64,000 bases of DNA. It comes from Chloroflexota bacterium (GTDB taxonomy: Bacteria; Chloroflexota; UBA6077; SHYK01). This document shows positions 26,669 through 34,884 of the stretch, one piece after another. Under the pieces are notes generated by a model. That model was given only the letters and a program-made list of their open reading frames with translations. It had not been told where the DNA came from and made no database searches. Each line of letters begins with the position of its first letter. Position 1 is the stretch's first letter. The DNA is taken from positions 1 through 64,000 of the forward strand of contig DASRDP010000009.1 in assembly GCA_035652535.1 (NCBI GenBank), read 5' to 3'. The position numbers and the translations under genes are program-made.

Positions 26669-28398
26669 AGGGCCCTCGTTTCCTCATTTCCGCCCTGCTC
26701 ATGGTGCTGGCGGCCTGCGCGCCCAACGCCGGAGGGTCCGCGCCCAAGGACGGGAAGGTCGACCGCGATTCGGGTGACAATCGCACCCTGGTGCTCATAA
26801 CGCGGACGGAGCCCGAGACGCTCGCGGGTACGCCCATCACCACGCTCACGGCATCGACCGGCAGCAAGCGGCGCCTCTTTAACGCTGCGCTCAGCCTGCT
26901 TGATGGCGACGGACGTGCGCAGCCATACCTCGCCGAATCGCTCCCCCAGCTCGGCACCGACGACTGGCGCGTGTACGCGGACGGCCAGATGGACACCACG
27001 TACCACCTCCGAGCTGGGCTCCTATGGCACGACGGCCAGCCGCTCACGGCTGAGGACTTCGCGTTCGCGTGGCGCGTCTACGCCACTCCTGAGCTTGGCC
27101 GATCTCATTCGGAGCCCATCAGCTCGATGTCGGGAGTCGAGGCGCTCGACGATCGCACGCTGGTCGTGCACTGGTTGCAGCCCTACCCGGACGCCGGAGT
27201 GCTCCAGGGCGTCCAGGCGTCAGGAAATTCGGGGCCGAGCTTTGCGCCGCTGCCCAAGCACATCCTCGCGAGCGCCTACGAGCAGCAGCTCGATACCTTC
27301 GCAACGCTGCCCTTCTGGACCGTGCAGTACGTGGGAGCCGGTCCCTATCGCGTGGATCGGTGGGAGCCGGGCGCTTTCGTCGACGGCGTGGCGTTTGACG
27401 AGCATGCGCTTGGTCGCCCGAAGATCGAGCGCGTCCAGCTCCGCTTCTCGGCGGACTCGAACGTGGTCCTGGCGGCGATGCTTGCTGGAGAGGCTCACCT
27501 TCCTGTGGACGACTCGATTCGGATCGAGGGCGGATTGGTGCTGAAACAAGCCTGGGCCGCGCGCAACGCGGGGGCTATTGAGTTTCTCCCCCGGGACTAC
27601 CGATTTATCGACTTTCAATACCGACCCGAATACGCGCGCCCGAAGGCGCATCTGGACGTGCGGGTGAGACAAGCGATCGCGCGCGGCATCGACAAAGAGA
27701 CGATAAACGAGACGCTTTTTCACGGCGTCGGGATCCCAACAGACACGATGATCTACCCGACGGCGGACTACTTTCCCGCCCTGGACGCTGCGGTGACAAA
27801 GTACGCATTCGATCCTCGCCAGACCGAGCGACTCATGGCGGAGGCTGGCTACGGGAAAGGGCAGGACGGGTTCTATCTGGACGAGACGGGCAGTCGAATG
27901 ACCTTCGAGATCACCGGGACCCAGTCGCCGCAAAATGCCAGTGAGCGGAGCATCCTGGCCGACGGTTGGCGAAAGCTGGGACTGGACACCGACGAGGCCG
28001 AATTCGCGGGCCAGGAGATCCGGGACGGACAGCGATTGGCAACGTTTCGAAGCATGTACTCGACGGGCTCATCGGCGGGCATCCCGTCACTCATCCGGCT
28101 TCAGAGTGACAATATCTCCGGTCCCGAGAACCGGTGGACGAGGTCCAACCGCGGTGGATGGTCGGACCCGGACTACGACCGGATGGCCACCGCTGTTCAG
28201 TCGACGCTCGACCGAGCGGAGCAGGGCCAGCGCGTGGTGGAGGCGCTGCGGATCCTGACGGCACAAGCCGGGATCATCTCGCTCTACTTCAACCCAACGG
28301 TGGTGGTCTTCCCCGCGACAATCAGGGGGATGCGGATTCGCGCTCCCGAGTCGGAGCCGACTTGGAATGTTGCTGACTGGGAGTTCGCCGCACCGTAA
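26665..28398 (+). CDS. ABC transporter solute-binding lipoprotein, family 5 (peptide/nickel type)
   Basis: A 577-residue extracytoplasmic binding protein. From the coupled GTG start, residues 1-18 form a lipoprotein signal ending in lipobox LAAC (C18). SBP_bac_5 landmarks include AQPYLAESLP, TYHLRAGLLWHDGQPLTAEDF, DVRVRQAIARGIDKE and a C-terminal domain ending at WNVADWEF. Family ligands include oligopeptides, nickel and other small molecules. No permease or ATPase gene of this transporter is nearby. It must use unlinked membrane parts or act as a binding or sensing protein. A hairpin and then a Rieske remnant follow. Confidence 0.9.
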   Translation: MKGPRFLISALLMVLAACAPNAGGSAPKDGKVDRDSGDNRTLVLITRTEPETLAGTPITTLTASTGSKRRLFNAALSLLDGDGRAQPYLAESLPQLGTDDWRVYADGQMDTTYHLRAGLLWHDGQPLTAEDFAFAWRVYATPELGRSHSEPISSMSGVEALDDRTLVVHWLQPYPDAGVLQGVQASGNSGPSFAPLPKHILASAYEQQLDTFATLPFWTVQYVGAGPYRVDRWEPGAFVDGVAFDEHALGRPKIERVQLRFSADSNVVLAAMLAGEAHLPVDDSIRIEGGLVLKQAWAARNAGAIEFLPRDYRFIDFQYRPEYARPKAHLDVRVRQAIARGIDKETINETLFHGVGIPTDTMIYPTADYFPALDAAVTKYAFDPRQTERLMAEAGYGKGQDGFYLDETGSRMTFEITGTQSPQNASERSILADGWRKLGLDTDEAEFAGQEIRDGQRLATFRSMYSTGSSAGIPSLIRLQSDNISGPENRWTRSNRGGWSDPDYDRMATAVQSTLDRAEQGQRVVEALRILTAQAGIISLYFNPTVVVFPATIRGMRIRAPESEPTWNVADWEFAAP

Positions 28399-28399
28399 G

Positions 28400-28416
28400 C
28401 CCGACTCGGAGTCGGG
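28400..28416 (+). terminator. Short palindromic stem after the solute-binding protein gene
   Basis: CCCGACTC-G-GAGTCGGG directly follows the stop codon. With a realistic loop the stem is six to seven base pairs. It is GC-rich and lacks a T-run. Confidence 0.4.
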
Positions 28417-28427
28417 GTGGTAGGCTA

Positions 28428-28628
28428 CCCGTCAACAGCGCACAGGATATGGCAACGGGGATCCCTCAGGGGGCTATCGCCGACCGGGCGCGCGAGCATC
28501 TGGGGCAAGGAGCCGAGCACATCATCCGAATGCGCCAGCTCCTCGAAGAAGAGATCGGGATCGTGGAGGAGGGGGGCGATCCGCTGAACGTGTTCCGCGA
28601 CCCGGCCCACAACCAATGCGGCACGCCC
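28428..28628 (+). pseudogene. Rieske oxygenase remnant, C-terminal part only
   Basis: One frame reads NSAQDMATG, then GAIADRAREHLGQGAEHI, then LLEEEIGIVEEGGDPLNVFRDPAHNQ. This matches the last 60 or so residues of the intact protein at 2258 (NTQDYAVQEGMGPI, DRTQEHLGTSD). No Rieske or iron-site region exists upstream, where the intact solute-binding gene ends instead. The limits are approximate. The following stretch to about 28800 has a short open frame in another phase (APFINHLTFEGRPDRTQ) that I cannot assign. It contains no other gene, so the whole 28399-28820 gap is decayed sequence. Confidence 0.7.
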
Positions 28629-28820
28629 GTGGGCGCCCTTCATCAACCACCTCACCTTCGAGGGCCGGCCGGATCGAACGCAGAATGCCCGAAAGTATTC
28701 CCCGATTGTGACGCGGGCCGCGGCCCACGGAATCGGCGGCCTTTCCGAGCCGGTCCACTGAGGCGCGGACGACCGATCCGCGCGTGCCCCAGGGTGACCG
28801 GTCGCCCGTCGGCCGCGCCG

Positions 28821-29384
28821 CTAGGCGCCCTCCTGTCGCTTCAGGAGTTTGCGCAACTCCGACAGGGCCCTGTGCTGCATGACCCGGACGTTTGTCTCGC
28901 TCTTGCCCATTGCGATCGCGATGTCGCGATGGGCAAGATCTTCGAGGAATCGCATCACCAGAACCTGCTGGTGCTCGGGTCTCAGCTCGCGAATCAGCCG
29001 ACGCACCAGATGGTAATCGGCTCGCGTCTCCGCCAATCCTTCGACGTGGTCGTCGGATGGCCAATCAATCTGATCCGACTCGAGCGAAGCCGTCGACTTG
29101 TTGCGGCGATAGAAGCTTACGACCAGATTGTGGGCGATGGTCAGCAGCCACGCGACGAACGGTGTGTTGGTCTGGCGGTACCGACCCAGAGCGCGCCACG
29201 CCTGGAGAAATACCTGTTGGGTTAGATCCTCGGCGTCCTGCCTCTGCCCGACGCGATAGGAGATGTGGCGATAGATTCGATCGAAGTAGTGGTCGTAGAG
29301 GCTGGTGAATGCATGCTCATCCCCGTCGACCGCCCTTGCGACCAGATCCGCTTCCCACTCTTGCGCCAGAGTGGCTTCGGTCAC
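28821..29384 (-). CDS. ECF-type RNA polymerase sigma factor
   Basis: A 187-residue sigma-70 family factor with regions 2 and 4 only. Region 2 runs over about residues 18-85 (HAFTSLYDHYFDRIYRHI, DAEDLTQQVFLQAW, PFVAWLLTIAHNL). Region 4 runs over about 125-180 (IRELRPEHQQVLVMRFLEDLAHRDIA, then helix-turn-helix GKSETNVRVMQHRALSELR). The start is the GTG at 29384 with GGAGG five bases upstream; an ATG at 29546 would extend the protein by 54 unrelated residues. No anti-sigma factor is adjacent. It shares a 210-bp divergent region with the repair operon and might regulate it. Confidence 0.9.
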   Translation of the reverse strand: MTEATLAQEWEADLVARAVDGDEHAFTSLYDHYFDRIYRHISYRVGQRQDAEDLTQQVFLQAWRALGRYRQTNTPFVAWLLTIAHNLVVSFYRRNKSTASLESDQIDWPSDDHVEGLAETRADYHLVRRLIRELRPEHQQVLVMRFLEDLAHRDIAIAMGKSETNVRVMQHRALSELRKLLKRQEGA

Positions 29385-29594
29385 GATGCCTCCGGAAGCG
29401 TCGGGGTGCGCCGGTGACGGCAGCGCGGTCCGAGGTCCTGGCGCAATCCAGATCCATGCATCCCCAGAGTATAGGAAACACGCCGCGCAGTCCCGCGCCG
29501 GATCAACGGCTGAGGTGAAATAGCCCACGATGGCCTCCTGGTACACTCAGCACGATCTCGGCTGTCCGGTACAGTAGCGAGTGGGAGATTCGGC

Positions 29595-30743
29595 GTGACG
29601 CTCGACGTGTTTCGCGTAGGCTCGCAGCTTGCCGCCATGGGGCAAGAGCTGCGTGACCATCGCGAGGCGCGGGCCGCGCGCCTGAGCGCCGCGCGCGGCG
29701 TCTTCGCCCGCCTCTCCGACGATTGGGAGCGCATGGCGTCGGCCGCGCGCTCGGGAGATCGATCTGGGGCGGCGCCGCTCGGGCCGCTCAGCTCAGCCTC
29801 CGACCGAGGCGCTGCGCCCCCGTCGTATCTCGTCATGGCAACAGATGGGTCGACGATTGAGCCCGATCGGCACGGCCCCGCGATGTGCGCCCTCGTGAAC
29901 ATCGGTCGTGCACGGATCCGCTACGGTGACGCCCCTGAGGCCGAGCTCGATTCGGAGCCAATCCTGTACTTCCGGCGAGAGGAGCTATTCATTGAGCAAG
30001 GCGGCCGTCGGGTCCTCCTGCGCCAGCGCCTCCTGGATGCGCGCCGAAGCGTTTTGGAGATGGAGGCCCTCAGCGAGATGGCTCGGGACGCCAATCCACT
30101 GGCGTTGCCGAGCGTTGCGCTGGCGGACGGGCTGCTCACGATCTGGCGCGAGGATTGGGCGACCCAGGACGGGGACGAGGTGATTGCCCAGTTCAACCGG
30201 GCGCTGGCGCGGATCGCCGACGTGAAATTGCCGCTTGCCGCGTACGTCAGCAATCCGTCGAGCCATTGGGTCGTGGACCTCTTGCGGTCGGCGGTCCAGT
30301 GCGTCAAAGGGTGCGGTGCGCTGTGCCAGGAGACGGGCTGTGTCTTCGGCGGACTCGTCGACGCGGAGCTGTATCGCTTCCTGCAGCCGGGCCAGGCGTC
30401 GACGCTTTTTGAGGTTGTCGGTCCGGACCAGCATCGTTACGATGAGCGCGTGCGATCCCACTTCTTCTACCTCAACGTCGGGCGGGAGATTGTTCGCGTT
30501 GAGGTGCCTGCCTGGGTGGCCAGGGATGAGGACGCGCGGCGGCTCGTCCATAATGTGGTGTTCGACCAGGCGGAGCGGGGCTTGGGCTATCCGGTCGCGC
30601 TTGCACGCGCCCATGAGCAAGCCGTCATCAGCGGGCGGGACCGTCTGGCGTTCCAGCAGCTCGTCATCGAATCCCTGACGCGAGCAGGCTTGGGCGCCGG
30701 TGTGTCGGAGAAGCAGGCGAGCAAAACGCTCAGGGCAGTCTAA
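29595..30743 (+). CDS. nurA: NurA-type 5'-3' nuclease
   Basis: A 382-residue NurA-domain nuclease. In archaea NurA works inside the HerA hexamer to resect double-strand ends. Family motifs are visible: first catalytic Asp in ATDGS (D84), second Asp in ALADGLL (D178), AYVSNP near 217, and the late conserved His in YPVALARAHEQAV. A central Cys cluster (CVKGCGALCQETGC, about 236-249) is a notable extra and could bind metal. The start is the GTG at 29595 with GGGAG eight bases upstream. It is the first gene of the run that continues through herA, mre11 and rad50, which strongly supports the assignment. Confidence 0.85.
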   Translation: MTLDVFRVGSQLAAMGQELRDHREARAARLSAARGVFARLSDDWERMASAARSGDRSGAAPLGPLSSASDRGAAPPSYLVMATDGSTIEPDRHGPAMCALVNIGRARIRYGDAPEAELDSEPILYFRREELFIEQGGRRVLLRQRLLDARRSVLEMEALSEMARDANPLALPSVALADGLLTIWREDWATQDGDEVIAQFNRALARIADVKLPLAAYVSNPSSHWVVDLLRSAVQCVKGCGALCQETGCVFGGLVDAELYRFLQPGQASTLFEVVGPDQHRYDERVRSHFFYLNVGREIVRVEVPAWVARDEDARRLVHNVVFDQAERGLGYPVALARAHEQAVISGRDRLAFQQLVIESLTRAGLGAGVSEKQASKTLRAV

Positions 30744-30820
30744 GCGCCAGGACGTGAGAGTTCGCGGGCGTGGCGCAGGTGCTTCTGCGAAACCGATGAT
30801 TCCTACGCGGTCCCTGCCTG

Positions 30821-31498
30821 TTGAGATTGGAGTCCAATCGCATCGTGGAGACACAGAACGGATCGGCGGCCACGACGAGCCGGCGAGCTGGCGAAGTTGT
30901 GGGCACCAGCGTGGCGGAATTCGAGGCCCAGGCATCGAAGCTGCACGCCGCACCGCCCATCGGCACGCTCGTTTCCGTGCGCTTGGATCCCATGACCGTC
31001 TACGCGGTCGTCGCGGGATCCTGGACGGACGGGATCGACGTCGGCGCGCGGCCGGTGCTGCGGGGACGCGACGGGTGCGAAGACGCCCAGATCTATCAGG
31101 CGCATCCTGATCTGGAGTTCGTCCTTCGGACGTGCTTTCGCAGCCTGGTCGTCGGCTTCCGCGATGGATCGGGCCGTCATCAGTACCTTCCTCCCATTGC
31201 CGTGCCGATCCACTACTCCGTGACCGTGTGCTCCCACGACGAGGTCGAGCGCTTTGCCGCGGAGATGCACTACTTTCGTACGTTGCTGGAAGCGCAGAAC
31301 GCGCCGAACGAGGACGTGATCGCGACCCACATCCGGCTGGTCGCGTCGATCAGCTCGCCGCCGCGCGGACCCTCCGAGTACCTGGTACGGGCCGGACGAG
31401 AAGTGGCGACGCTTCTTCGCGACGATCATCAGCGCCTTCGCGCGATTTTGCAGCGCATTCGCCCGGCCGAGACCTCGTCGTCGTCCATGCTGGCATGA
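30821..31498 (+). CDS. HAS-barrel-like protein of the NurA-HerA operon
   Basis: A 225-residue protein with no catalytic motif. Residues 45-135 look like a small beta barrel of HAS type (PIGTLVSVRLDPMTVYAVVAG, ARPVLRGRDG, then QYLPPIAVPIHYSVTVCS), similar in style to the N-terminal barrel that precedes HerA ATPase domains. The C-terminal 70 residues are mostly helical (LVRAGREVATLLRDDHQRLRAIL). It may be a structural partner of HerA or NurA; this rests on fold impression and position. It sits 77 bases after nurA, and its TGA overlaps the next ATG by four bases. The start (TTG 30821 or GTG 30845) is uncertain. Confidence 0.6.
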   Translation: MRLESNRIVETQNGSAATTSRRAGEVVGTSVAEFEAQASKLHAAPPIGTLVSVRLDPMTVYAVVAGSWTDGIDVGARPVLRGRDGCEDAQIYQAHPDLEFVLRTCFRSLVVGFRDGSGRHQYLPPIAVPIHYSVTVCSHDEVERFAAEMHYFRTLLEAQNAPNEDVIATHIRLVASISSPPRGPSEYLVRAGREVATLLRDDHQRLRAILQRIRPAETSSSSMLA

Positions 31499-32445
31499 TC
31501 GAAGCGCACGGCCTCATCAAGCGCTTCGGCGAGAAGCGAGCGCTCAATGGGATGACCTTCTCCGTTCCGGAGGGGCGAATCTATGGCCTGCTCGGCCCGA
31601 ACGGCGCAGGGAAGACCACGACGATGCGGATCCTCGCCTGTCTGCTCAATCCCGACGGCGGAAGCGCATGGGTCGCGGGCGTTGACGCGGCGCGGAACCC
31701 GGAGAAGGTGAGGTCGACCATCGGCATCTTGACGGAGGTCCCCGGTCTCTATGACCGGCTCAAGGCCGGCGAGTATCTGGACTTCTTTGCGCAGATGTAC
31801 GGATTGCAGGGGTCGCAGCGACGGGCGCGAATCGAGGGCCTGATGCGGCTACTGGATATCTGGGATGCGCGGAACGAGCGGCTCCGCAGCTTCTCCAAGG
31901 GGATGAAGCAAAAGGTCGCCATCGCGCGCGCCCTGATCCACAGGCCCCAGGTCCTGCTATTCGACGAGCCCACCGCGGCCCTGGATCCGGAAGCGGCCAA
32001 GACCGTGCGCGACCACATCGTCGATTTGATTCGCACCGAGCGGTGCACCGTGCTGCTCTGCACGCATAATTTGGCGGAGGCGGAGCAGCTGTGCTGGAGG
32101 ATCAGTATTGTCCAGCAGGGGAGATCCATCGCCGAGGGGACGCCGATCGAGCTCAAGGCGATGGCTGCTCAGGCGGTGCGATTGTCCCTGCGCGCGGTTC
32201 TGCCCAACTACGTGGCGGTGGTCCACGCGACGCCGGGCGTGGAGGCGCTGGCTACCGAGAACGGCACGATCACATACCGCACAACGGACGCCGCGTCTGT
32301 CAATCCCCGGGTGGTGCGCCAGCTCGTCGAAGCCGGGGCAGACGTTTTGTCGTTGCAGCTCGAGGCGATGGGCCTCGAAGACGCGTATCTCCACGTGATG
32401 AGAAAGGGGGAAAGTGACCCGAACACTCCTCGTGACCCGACGTGA
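31495..32445 (+). CDS. ABC transporter ATP-binding protein embedded in the repair operon
   Basis: A 316-residue ABC-2 type exporter ATPase. Walker A is GPNGAGKTT (about 34-42), the signature is the variant SFSKGMKQ (about 132), Walker B is LLFDEPTAALDP (about 155), and the switch His is in CTHNL. A C-terminal regulatory segment of about 100 residues follows, as in daunorubicin- and bacitracin-type exporters. The ATG at 31495 overlaps the previous stop (ATGA). The gene overlaps the permease by 32 bases. The pair forms a standard two-part exporter of unknown cargo, expressed from inside a DNA-repair operon. Confidence 0.9.
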   Translation: MIEAHGLIKRFGEKRALNGMTFSVPEGRIYGLLGPNGAGKTTTMRILACLLNPDGGSAWVAGVDAARNPEKVRSTIGILTEVPGLYDRLKAGEYLDFFAQMYGLQGSQRRARIEGLMRLLDIWDARNERLRSFSKGMKQKVAIARALIHRPQVLLFDEPTAALDPEAAKTVRDHIVDLIRTERCTVLLCTHNLAEAEQLCWRISIVQQGRSIAEGTPIELKAMAAQAVRLSLRAVLPNYVAVVHATPGVEALATENGTITYRTTDAASVNPRVVRQLVEAGADVLSLQLEAMGLEDAYLHVMRKGESDPNTPRDPT

Positions 32446-33229
32446 GCTGACCGAAGTCGTTCGGGACTTCAACCTCGTCGGGCCCATCTTCATCCTCCCC
32501 ACCCTCATGGCGCTGATCGTCTCGCTTGGCCTGTACGGGACGTCAACCGTCGACACGGGGACGGTCAGCATCGTCGTCGGCAGCGTCGGTGTCGAGCGCA
32601 TGCCACCCGCATGGTCCAACGCCTTTCTGCAGCTGAGCGAGGCCGACCAGGCGAAGACGGTCGGGAAAGCGCTCAAAGCGCTCACCCTTCCGCTGTTCTG
32701 GATCGTCACGGTCGCGCTCACGGCGACGGTGGCGGCCGACAGCTTCGTCGGCGAGAAGGAGCGCGACACCCTCGAGCCGTTGCTGGCGACGCCCATCGGC
32801 AACGGCGCCCTCTTTTTCGGCAAGCTCATGACCGCGGTCGTCCCAGCCGTCCTCGGGACGTGGTGGGGGACTGCGATCCTGGCGGTCGGGATCTGGTTCT
32901 CCGGCAACCAGTATTTCCCGCACCTGCTCCTCGCCGACCCGGAATGGACGGCATCGACCTTCATCATCGTGCCACTGATGGCCCTGATGTCAGCGAGCGT
33001 GGCTGCCCTGATCTCCACGCGGGTAGCGACGTATCGCGCAGCCTATCAGCTCAACGGACTCATCGTTCTTCCCATCGTCGCCTTTATGATTCCGCAGACG
33101 GTGGTGCTCTTCTTCCTCACCCGCCACGCCCTGTGGGTCCTGGGCACCGCGTTCGTGGCGCTCGACGTTTTTCTGATCGCAACCGCCATTCGGTTTTTCG
33201 ACCGCGAGCGGCTCCTGGGCGGGAGATGA
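32414..33229 (+). CDS. ABC-2 type transporter permease embedded in the repair operon
   Basis: A 271-residue membrane protein with about six helices, near residues 21-41, 92-112, 130-165, 180-200, 215-237 and 240-262. A cytoplasmic loop between the first two carries the typical EKERDTLEPLLATPI segment of ABC-2/NatB-like permeases, where the subunit contacts its ATPase. The start is a GTG at 32414 inside the end of the ATPase gene. Its TGA overlaps the herA ATG (ATGA). Cargo is unknown. Confidence 0.87.
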   Translation: MTRTLLVTRRELTEVVRDFNLVGPIFILPTLMALIVSLGLYGTSTVDTGTVSIVVGSVGVERMPPAWSNAFLQLSEADQAKTVGKALKALTLPLFWIVTVALTATVAADSFVGEKERDTLEPLLATPIGNGALFFGKLMTAVVPAVLGTWWGTAILAVGIWFSGNQYFPHLLLADPEWTASTFIIVPLMALMSASVAALISTRVATYRAAYQLNGLIVLPIVAFMIPQTVVLFFLTRHALWVLGTAFVALDVFLIATAIRFFDRERLLGGR

Positions 33230-34884
33230 ACCATTCCATGAACCCGAACGAAGGTCGCCCGCTCGCCGTCGTCGTCGATGGCACGCTCACCAAAGGGATC
33301 ACGGCGAACTTGGACGCCGACTGCTCGGTCGAAGATGTACGGGTGGGGCAATTCGTCAAGATTCACGGCGAAAAGTACGACTTCTTCTGTCTCGTCACGG
33401 ACGTCATGCTCAACGCCGCGAACGCCGACGTGCTGGCGAACCCGCCGGACCCCAGCGATGCGTTCACGCGCCTGGTGCTCCAAGGAACGAACCTCTTCGG
33501 GTCGGTCTCCCTGCAGCCGATGCTGATGCTCGGCAAGATGCCGGCGGCGGAGACCGACCCGTCGGAGCTGGGCCAGGCCCTGCCGGTTCGGACGGTTCCC
33601 GTCCACTTCGCGCCGGTCAGCCTCGCAGGTCGCGCCGATTTCGATCGCGTGTTCGCTCAGCCGGGGGATTCCTCCTGGCAAGTCGGCACGCCCAGGGACA
33701 TGGATATTCCGATCCTCCTCGACCTCGAACGCGTCGCCGAACGCTCCAACGGGGTTTTTGGCAAGTCTGGCTCCGGTAAGAGCATGCTCACCCGCCTCCT
33801 CCTCTGCGGGCTCATCCGGAGCGACCGGGCGGTGAACCTTATCTTCGACATGCACAGCGAGTATGCGTGGCCGAAACCTGACCGGGGCGCGGTGCTCCGG
33901 AGCCTGACCGACCTCTTCGGTCGCCGTGTTGCCGTGTACACCCTCAAGTCGAACCGCCCCCGCCCGATCGGCCACAAGTCGGATGGGGACATCGCCATCG
34001 GTATGAACGAGATCACGCGCGACGACGTCGTGCTGCTGTCGGAGCTGCTGAACCTGAACGAAACGGCGCTCGAGACCATTCATCTCCTCGAAACCGAGTT
34101 CAGGGAGGGGTGGCTTCTGAATCTCCTAGAAATGGACACGCCGGCCATCAAGGACTTTGCCGATCGGGCCGGAGCGCACCCGGCCGCCGTGGGGGCGCTG
34201 AAGCGCAAGCTGAGCCAGCTGCAGCGACTGGATTTCGTGATTTCGGAGTTCCGTTCGCCGGAGGCGTCGTCCATCAGCCACATCGTCCGAAGCCTCTCGA
34301 GCGGGCGCAGCGTCGTCCTAGCGTTCGATCAGGAGGGTGACCTCCTCCAATACATGCTCGTCGCCAACATCATCACGCGGCGCATCCACGACAAGTGGCG
34401 GACCGACTCGCAGCTCGCGGACGCCGAGAATCGCGAACGTCCACGGCAGCTCGTCGTGACCATTGAGGAGGCGCACAAGTTCTTGAGCCCGAGCGCTGCC
34501 CGGCACACAAGCTTCGGCCAGATCGCCCGGGAGCTGCGCAAGTTCAACGTGACGCTCCTCGTCGTCGATCAACGTCCGTCCGGCATTGACCCTGAAGTGC
34601 TCTCACAGATTGGCACGCGATTCAGCTGCCAGCTCAACGACGAGAACGACATCGCGGCAATTCTCGCCGGCGTGAGCGGCGCCTCCCATCTCCGGTCCGT
34701 CCTCGCGTCATTGGATAGCCAGCAAGAAGCCATCCTGCTGGGACACGCGGTGCCGATGCCGGTGGTGGTGAAGGTCCGCACGATCGACGAAGCTTTCTAC
34801 GCGGACGCGACGGCGAGCGATAAGCGCATGGACCTTCCCACCGGCCGCGGTCTGCTCGACATGGCCACGCTTCCGGACGATTGA
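33226..34884 (+). CDS. herA: HerA-type DNA translocase ATPase
   Basis: A 552-residue HerA/DUF87 hexameric ATPase. The N-terminal HAS barrel is at about 11-130 (AVVVDGTLTKGITANLD, VGQFVKIHG). Walker A GKSGSGKS is at 179-186, followed by an LIFDMHSEYAWP strand. Walker B with its catalytic acid is at about 410-418 (LVVTIEEAHKF). The sensor region VDQRPSGIDPEVLSQIGTRF is typical of the family. HerA pumps DNA and powers NurA during end resection. The ATG at 33226 overlaps the permease stop; a second ATG at 33238 is possible. Its stop overlaps the mre11 ATG (TGATG). Confidence 0.92.
   Translation: MNHSMNPNEGRPLAVVVDGTLTKGITANLDADCSVEDVRVGQFVKIHGEKYDFFCLVTDVMLNAANADVLANPPDPSDAFTRLVLQGTNLFGSVSLQPMLMLGKMPAAETDPSELGQALPVRTVPVHFAPVSLAGRADFDRVFAQPGDSSWQVGTPRDMDIPILLDLERVAERSNGVFGKSGSGKSMLTRLLLCGLIRSDRAVNLIFDMHSEYAWPKPDRGAVLRSLTDLFGRRVAVYTLKSNRPRPIGHKSDGDIAIGMNEITRDDVVLLSELLNLNETALETIHLLETEFREGWLLNLLEMDTPAIKDFADRAGAHPAAVGALKRKLSQLQRLDFVISEFRSPEASSISHIVRSLSSGRSVVLAFDQEGDLLQYMLVANIITRRIHDKWRTDSQLADAENRERPRQLVVTIEEAHKFLSPSAARHTSFGQIARELRKFNVTLLVVDQRPSGIDPEVLSQIGTRFSCQLNDENDIAAILAGVSGASHLRSVLASLDSQQEAILLGHAVPMPVVVKVRTIDEAFYADATASDKRMDLPTGRGLLDMATLPDD

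Noticed and set aside
28449-29225. Long plus-strand open frame across the sigma-factor gene
   Set aside because: From about 28824 it is antisense to a clear ECF sigma factor; only its beginning matches a known family (Rieske C-terminus), which I called as a remnant.
30719-30820. Missed small gene between nurA and the HAS-like gene
   Set aside because: The 77-base gap has no open frame with a ribosome site; it is more likely a leader for the next gene.
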